NCBI GenBank assembly: GCA_964412785.1
Contig: CAYPQD010000049.1
Span: 1 to 18,540, forward strand
Direction of reading: 5' to 3'
Origin: UBA5336 sp964412785
GTDB lineage: Bacteria; Pseudomonadota; Alphaproteobacteria; Caulobacterales; Hyphomonadaceae
Length of the DNA: 18,540 nucleotides
Shown here: positions 14,878 to 18,540 of the stretch, in pieces
Position numbering within the stretch: position 1 is the first letter of the stretch
Layout: each line of letters starts with the position of its first letter
Notes under the pieces: generated by a model
Databases searched by the model: none
What the model saw: only the letters and a program-made list of their open reading frames with translations
Told to the model about the DNA's origin: nothing
Position numbers and translations under genes: made by a program

Positions 14878-17082
14878 CTATTGCACGCCCCCGGCGGGCG
14901 CCTCCGTGTCGGCGGCGATGTGCGCCTGTTTCACCACATAGGCGCGCACCGCCTCGATCTCCTCCCCCGTCAGGACATCGCTGAAGGAGACCATGCCATT
15001 GCTGGCGAGCAGGCCATCGGCGACGATCTGGCGCCAGAGCGCCTCATCGCCTGAACTCGCTGCCCAGCGCAGATCCGGCAGCACGCCTGAGGACACTGCG
15101 AACACGCCATGGCAGACGGCGCAATTGCGGTGGTAGTGCACCGCGCCGTCCTCCAGCATCTGCGCCGAGCCGAAGGGGTCGGCCCTTGGTGTCATGTCGA
15201 TGGCGGCCAGGTCGGCATCGGCGATCCGCCCGGTCCCGCCCAGCCTGAAGGTCACGACCTTGCCGACCGATGGCGGCACCGGGTCGCCATAGCCAAACCC
15301 GGAGGCAAGCGCGTAGGCCGAGCCCCATCCGGTTGTGATGGTCACATACTGCTCGCCGTCGATCATGTAGGTGCCGGGCCCGGAAGCGCCGCCGGACTTC
15401 AGGTTGGCCGACCAGAGCGCCTTGCCAGTGGCGGCGTCATAGGCGGCAAACTTGCCCGACAGCTTGCCCTGGAAGACGAGGCCGCCGGAGGTCGCCAGTA
15501 CCCCGCCATTCCAGGCATTGTCATGCTCCACGCTCCAGCGCGGCTCCTGGGCGACCGGGTCCCAGGCGATGAGGCGGCCCTTCAGCCCCGAGCGGAGCGC
15601 CTCCAGGGTGCCGGGCGGCGGCTCGACCGGGACGCCGGCTGCAAAGTCCGCCCCGGTGTTCCACTTGGCAGGCTTGTCGAAATGGCGCGGGTCTAGGGCG
15701 TAGGCCTGCGGGATTTCCTGTGCCGGGATATAGGCGAGACCGAGTTCGGGGTTGAACGCCATGGGCTGCCAATTGTGCCCGCCGAGCGGACCCGGCGTCT
15801 GCAGGAAGGGCACCTCGCTATAGCGCGCCTGCGCCACCTCGATCGGCCGGCCGGTCTCGTCAAGCCCCGTGGTCCAGTTCTGCGGCACGAAATTACTGCC
15901 GGAAATGAACGCGCCGGTCTGGGCGTCGAGTACATAGAAAAAGCCATTCTTCGGCGCCTGCATGACGACGCGCTGTTCCGCCCCGTCCTCGCCCACCGGC
16001 AGGTCCGCGAGGATGATTGTCTGGGTGGCGGTGTAGTCCCAGTGATCGCGCGGGGTCGTCTGGAAATGCCAGCGATACGCACCGGTATCCGCATCGACCG
16101 CGACGATGGAGGAGAGAAAGAGATTGTCGCCCTTGCTGTCCGGGTCGCGGATGTCGGCATTCCACGGCGAGCCATTGCCGACGCCGAAGACGACCTGATC
16201 GTTGACCTGATCATAGACGATGGAGTCCCATACCGTGCCGCCGCCACCATCGCGCGTCCAGGCGCCGGTGTCTCCCCAGGTCGGGTTGGCGATCTCGGCC
16301 AGCGCCGCATCAGAAGCCGCGGTGTCGGCAGCCTTCCTCGGATGGGGGACAGTATAGAAGCGCCACAGCAGCTTTCCGCTGTTGGCGTCATAAGCCGACA
16401 GGTAGCCGCGCACGCCGAGTTCCGCACCGCCATTGCCAATCAGGACCTTCCCCTTCACGACGCGCGGTGCGCCGGTGATGGTGTAGGGTCTGGACTGGTC
16501 GACGGTAACCGTGGACCAGAGCCGCTCGCCAGTCCTCGCGTCGAGCGCTTCCAGACGGCCGTCGATGACGCCGACATAGACCTTGCCTTCATAGACCGCG
16601 ACGCCGCGATTGACGACATCACAACAGGCCTTGACGCCGACCGCGCGGTCCACCTCCGGGTCATGCACCCAGAGTTCCTCGCCCGTCCGGGCGTTCAGGG
16701 CGTAGACCACTGACCAGGCCGAGGTGACATACATAACCCCATCAACGACGATCGGGGTCGATTCCACCCCGCGCGCGGTGGCGAGGTCATAGGTCCAGGC
16801 CACGCCGAGATCGCCGACATTTCCGGTGTTAATGGCATCGAGGCGGGCATAGCGTTGCTCGTCATAGGTCCCGCCATGGGTCAGCCATTCCTCAGGCGTC
16901 GCCGCGGCATTGCGAAGCCGGGCATCGTCGAGCGCCGCAAACGGGGCAGACGCTGGAGCCGGATCGTCCGGTGCCGCGTCCATGGCCGCCAAGTCGGCGA
17001 CCCTGTCCGGCGCCGTGTCATTGCAGGCGACGAGCGCGACGAGCGCGCCTGTTGCCGCGCCCAAGAGCCATGTGCGTGCCAT
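14878..17082 (-). CDS. PQQ-dependent quinohemoprotein alcohol dehydrogenase, lipoprotein
   Basis: These periplasmic enzymes oxidise alcohols with pyrroloquinoline quinone and pass electrons through a fused cytochrome c. The 734-residue protein begins with a signal peptide ending in LVAC, so Cys20 is a likely lipidation site. The eight-bladed propeller follows, with tryptophan-docking-like repeats (YALNARTGEELW, LEALDARTGERLW), the adjacent disulfide cysteines Cys153-Cys154 under PQQ, metal ligands Glu221 (NGGAELGVRG) and Asn303, and catalytic Asp349 in PRDHWDYTATQ. The residue two after this Asp is Thr, not the Asp of lanthanide-dependent enzymes, so a calcium enzyme is expected. The C-terminal haem motif is CAVCH (Cys654, Cys657, His658), with Met697 a candidate sixth ligand. 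GAGGA (17089-17093) lies six bases before the ATG. No PQQ synthesis genes are nearby. Confidence 0.93.
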   Translation of the reverse strand: MARTWLLGAATGALVALVACNDTAPDRVADLAAMDAAPDDPAPASAPFAALDDARLRNAAATPEEWLTHGGTYDEQRYARLDAINTGNVGDLGVAWTYDLATARGVESTPIVVDGVMYVTSAWSVVYALNARTGEELWVHDPEVDRAVGVKACCDVVNRGVAVYEGKVYVGVIDGRLEALDARTGERLWSTVTVDQSRPYTITGAPRVVKGKVLIGNGGAELGVRGYLSAYDANSGKLLWRFYTVPHPRKAADTAASDAALAEIANPTWGDTGAWTRDGGGGTVWDSIVYDQVNDQVVFGVGNGSPWNADIRDPDSKGDNLFLSSIVAVDADTGAYRWHFQTTPRDHWDYTATQTIILADLPVGEDGAEQRVVMQAPKNGFFYVLDAQTGAFISGSNFVPQNWTTGLDETGRPIEVAQARYSEVPFLQTPGPLGGHNWQPMAFNPELGLAYIPAQEIPQAYALDPRHFDKPAKWNTGADFAAGVPVEPPPGTLEALRSGLKGRLIAWDPVAQEPRWSVEHDNAWNGGVLATSGGLVFQGKLSGKFAAYDAATGKALWSANLKSGGASGPGTYMIDGEQYVTITTGWGSAYALASGFGYGDPVPPSVGKVVTFRLGGTGRIADADLAAIDMTPRADPFGSAQMLEDGAVHYHRNCAVCHGVFAVSSGVLPDLRWAASSGDEALWRQIVADGLLASNGMVSFSDVLTGEEIEAVRAYVVKQAHIAADTEAPAGGVQ

Positions 17083-17219
17083 CTTCTGTCCTCTTCTCGT
17101 TTCCTCGTGCCACCGGTCTGACGCCGGCCTGGTGCGAACTTGATGTTATCCCGGATCGGCGCGGTGTCGAGCGCTGACGCACGGCACGGTCCGGGACCTG
17201 GCGTCGCGATGCAGCAGGG

Positions 17220-18095
17220 TCAGGCTCCCGCCGCCGCCCTGAGATCGGCCTGGGCGGCCTCGATCGCTGCAGCGACTTCCTCACGCCAGGTGTCCAGAGT
17301 GGTCGCCGCGTCCGCTGCCGGCGGGAAGGTGACGGCCCGCGAGGCATTGACGACGCCGCCTTCCAGGCCGTGCGGCCCGGCAACGAGACCGGCCAGCGCA
17401 TCGCTGGCGCCCGCCCCCTGCGCGCCATAGCCGGGCACCAGAAAGAGATTGTTCGGCGCGAACCGGCGGATCATGCGGGCTTCCTCCGGCCCGGTTGCGC
17501 CTACCACCATCATCAGGCCCGACCAGCCACTCTCGCCGGTGAGATCCGCCCCGGCCGCGGCAAGGGCCTCGGCAATGCGGACATGGAGCGGGGCGCCTTC
17601 CAAATCTCGGGCCTGGAAATCGGCCGCGCCGGGATTTGATGTACGCACCAGTACGGCGAGGCCACGCCCGGTGGCGGCCGCAGTGCGCAGAAAGGGGACC
17701 AGAGTATCGAGGCCCAAATAGGGGTTTACCGTCAAGGCATCGCAGGCAAACGGCGCCCCATCGGCCAGCCAGGCTGCGGCATAGCCTTCCGCGGTGGAGC
17801 CGATATCGCCGCGCTTGGCATCGGCAATGACCAGAAGGCCGGCCTCGCTGGCCGCGCGGCAGACCGCCTGCAGGGCCACGAGCCCGGCAGGGCCCAGGCG
17901 CTCGAAAAGGCCGACCTGCGGCTTGACCACGCCGACGCGTCCCGCCGCCAGCGCCACCAGCGCCTCGCCCCAGGCTGCCAGCCCCTCCGGCGTGTCGCCG
18001 CCAAACAGTGTCGGCACACGGCCCGCATGCGGGTCGATCCCGAGACAGAGCGGCCCGAACTGCCGCGTGGCATCAATCAGTCGGTCAGCGAACAT
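17220..18095 (-). CDS. pyrF: Orotidine 5'-phosphate decarboxylase, type 2
   Basis: PyrF catalyses the last step of UMP synthesis. The 291-residue protein belongs to the long (type 2) bacterial subfamily: an N-terminal LCLGIDPH, then VKPQVGLFERLG, the catalytic ADAKRGDIGSTAEGYA block (Asp92, Lys94, Asp97), ALTVNPYLG, and a C-terminal phosphate-binding FLVPGYGAQGAG with a final VNASRAV. ATG 18095 (MFADRLIDA) is preferred because it matches family N-termini. Two further in-frame ATGs (18122, 18137) lie in or next to a dispersed repeat that begins only 13 bases upstream, and would add MHPGIRTGS or more. No strong Shine-Dalgarno precedes 18095. It is 137 bases upstream of the quinohemoprotein gene with no functional link to it. 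Confidence 0.94.
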   Translation of the reverse strand: MFADRLIDATRQFGPLCLGIDPHAGRVPTLFGGDTPEGLAAWGEALVALAAGRVGVVKPQVGLFERLGPAGLVALQAVCRAASEAGLLVIADAKRGDIGSTAEGYAAAWLADGAPFACDALTVNPYLGLDTLVPFLRTAAATGRGLAVLVRTSNPGAADFQARDLEGAPLHVRIAEALAAAGADLTGESGWSGLMMVVGATGPEEARMIRRFAPNNLFLVPGYGAQGAGASDALAGLVAGPHGLEGGVVNASRAVTFPPAADAATTLDTWREEVAAAIEAAQADLRAAAGA

Positions 18096-18108
18096 GGACC
18101 CCGTGCGT

Positions 18109-18186
18109 ATACCAGGATGCATGGACCTGAAACCCATCCTTGCCGCGCGAGGCCGAGCGCGACTGCGCGTCGGCGCTGATGCGCCG
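18109..18186 (+). repeat. Dispersed repeat, left arm of a large inverted repeat
   Basis: This 78-bp stretch begins ATACCAGGATGC and matches the reverse complement of 18347-18425 over its whole length, with about one indel and roughly three quarters of bases identical by eye. The core at 18156-18176 (21 bases, starting AGCGCGACTGCG) is identical to the complement of 18358-18378. It starts 13 bases upstream of the pyrF start codon. Confidence 0.8.
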
Positions 18187-18278
18187 CATGCGCAGAGAGG
18201 CTATCGTCTGCGCCTCCGCTACCAGGCCAACGCGTCGTCCCGGGAAAGCCCGCCTCAGGCGAACCGGGCGGCCCCGGC

Positions 18279-18350
18279 GATCCCGGCCTGGACTTCGCCT
18301 GCCGGGGTCATACCAATCTGCGCGGATGAAGACTCATCCGCGGCCCCGGC
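18279..18350. repeat. Nested hairpins between the repeat arms
   Basis: GATCCCGGC (18279-18287) pairs with GCCGGGGTC (18301-18309) with one G-T wobble. CGCGGATGA (18321-18329) pairs perfectly with TCATCCGCG (18334-18342) around AGAC. GCCGGGG (18301-18307) can alternatively pair with CCCCGGC (18344-18350), enclosing the previous stem. The segment also holds ATACCAATCTGC (18310-18321), a further copy of the family 12-mer. The two GCCGGGG pairings exclude each other. Confidence 0.7.
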
Positions 18351-18425
18351 GCATGGGGCGCCGACGCGCAGTCGCGCTTGCCCTGCTCTGCAAGGGATCG
18401 GTTTTGGGTCCATGCAGCTTGGTAT
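18347..18425 (-). repeat. Dispersed repeat, right arm of a large inverted repeat
   Basis: Read on the minus strand it begins ATACCAAGCTGC and follows the same course as 18109-18186, including the 21-base identical core (18358-18378). Its outer third also matches the hairpin element at 13336-13377, which shares CTGCAAGGGATC and GCAGCTTGGTAT. The two arms are separated by 160 bases. Confidence 0.8.
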
Positions 18426-18456
18426 CAGTCCGGACAGTGGCAAGCTGCCATGGACC
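18407..18456. repeat. Strong 15-bp inverted repeat at the outer end of the repeat cluster
   Basis: GGTCCATGCAGCTTG (18407-18421) pairs with CAAGCTGCCATGGACC (18441-18456) with a single bulged base. The 19-base loop contains TCCGGA. The stem uses the same CAGCTTG sequence as the hairpin at 13336-13374, so the two are structurally as well as sequence related. Confidence 0.75.
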
Positions 18457-18491
18457 GTTCATCGAGCGACGGCCCGGGCAGGTCTGCTCTA

Positions 18492-18540
18492 ACAGGCTGC
18501 TGAAAAAGTGTCGCGTTTGGTTTCGAATGCTGATTCCTTG
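18492..18540. mobile_element. Possible insertion-sequence terminus, truncated by window edge
   Basis: ACAGGCTGCTGAAAAAGT, from 18492, resembles terminal inverted repeats of several bacterial insertion sequences (IS1182- or IS5-type, from memory). The following bases are less GC-rich than the rest of the window. The transposase and the other end would lie outside the window, so this cannot be confirmed here. Confidence 0.35.

Larger units (their letters stand above)
18096..18540. other. Gene-free right-edge region made of repeats
   Basis: No open frame here looks like a real protein. The only frames present are basic, proline/arginine-rich, and in part are translations of the repeat itself: the two inverted arms yield similar peptides beginning MDLKPI and MDPKPI. 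The region contains the paired repeat arms, nested hairpins and, at its end, an insertion-sequence-like terminus. I see no tRNA, promoter or CRISPR pattern. Confidence 0.7.

Noticed and set aside
17188..17198. GGTCC-G-GGACC palindrome between pyrF and the quinohemoprotein gene as a terminator
   Set aside because: The loop would be a single base and no T-run follows, so no stable terminator hairpin can form; it may be chance in GC-rich sequence.
18255..18443. A 62-codon minus-strand frame as a small gene
   Set aside because: It is largely a translation of the inverted repeat arm, has no ribosome-binding site that stands out, and a similar peptide arises from the other arm inside an unrelated frame.
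1..18540. A defence system, secondary-metabolite cluster or prophage
   Set aside because: Every sizeable gene is a housekeeping or single-enzyme gene; there are no nuclease/toxin pairs, synthases, integrases or phage structural genes.

Overview
The window is GC-rich, densely coded bacterial chromosome. Gene content and order (ubiG / lysC-ptsP / rodZ-ispG / prfA-prmC / DUF4167) point to an alphaproteobacterium. The DUF4167 protein, the lysC-ptsP-prfA-prmC neighbourhood and a rodZ-ispG pair inside it suggest a Caulobacter/Maricaulis/Hyphomonas-like lineage. The lineage is inferred from synteny and protein families only; no rRNA is present to confirm it.

Left part (1-2700). A 5'-truncated pentapeptide-repeat membrane protein begins with seven nearly identical 33-bp tandem units. 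It converges, across a hairpin-rich gap, on a minus-strand pair: ubiG (ubiquinone O-methyltransferase) and a DUF924 protein.

Central plus-strand block (2796-13320). lysC (aspartokinase, with a well-formed internal start that could make a separate regulatory subunit) is followed by ptsP (nitrogen PTS enzyme I), a RodZ-like HTH/membrane protein, ispG (isoprenoid synthesis), a CE15/glucuronoyl-esterase-like hydrolase, a small MAPEG membrane protein, prfA and prmC (release factor 1 and its methyltransferase, overlapping) and a DUF4167 protein with its own promoter-like sequence and a perfect hairpin just before its ribosome-binding site. Most genes here are housekeeping; the esterase and MAPEG genes look like lineage-specific insertions.

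Right part (13396-18095), all minus strand: pyrF, a PQQ-dependent quinohemoprotein alcohol dehydrogenase with a lipoprotein signal, a small membrane-anchored TerB-like protein, and a sulfotransferase. The last 445 bases (18096-18540) have no convincing gene. They hold nested inverted repeats built around the 12-mer ATACCANNNTGC, which also occurs in the hairpin at 13336-13374, and end in a sequence resembling an insertion-sequence terminus. I found no defence system, CRISPR array, tRNA, rRNA or complete mobile element. The most distinctive material is this dispersed palindromic repeat family, the internal lysC start and the 11-residue repeat array.
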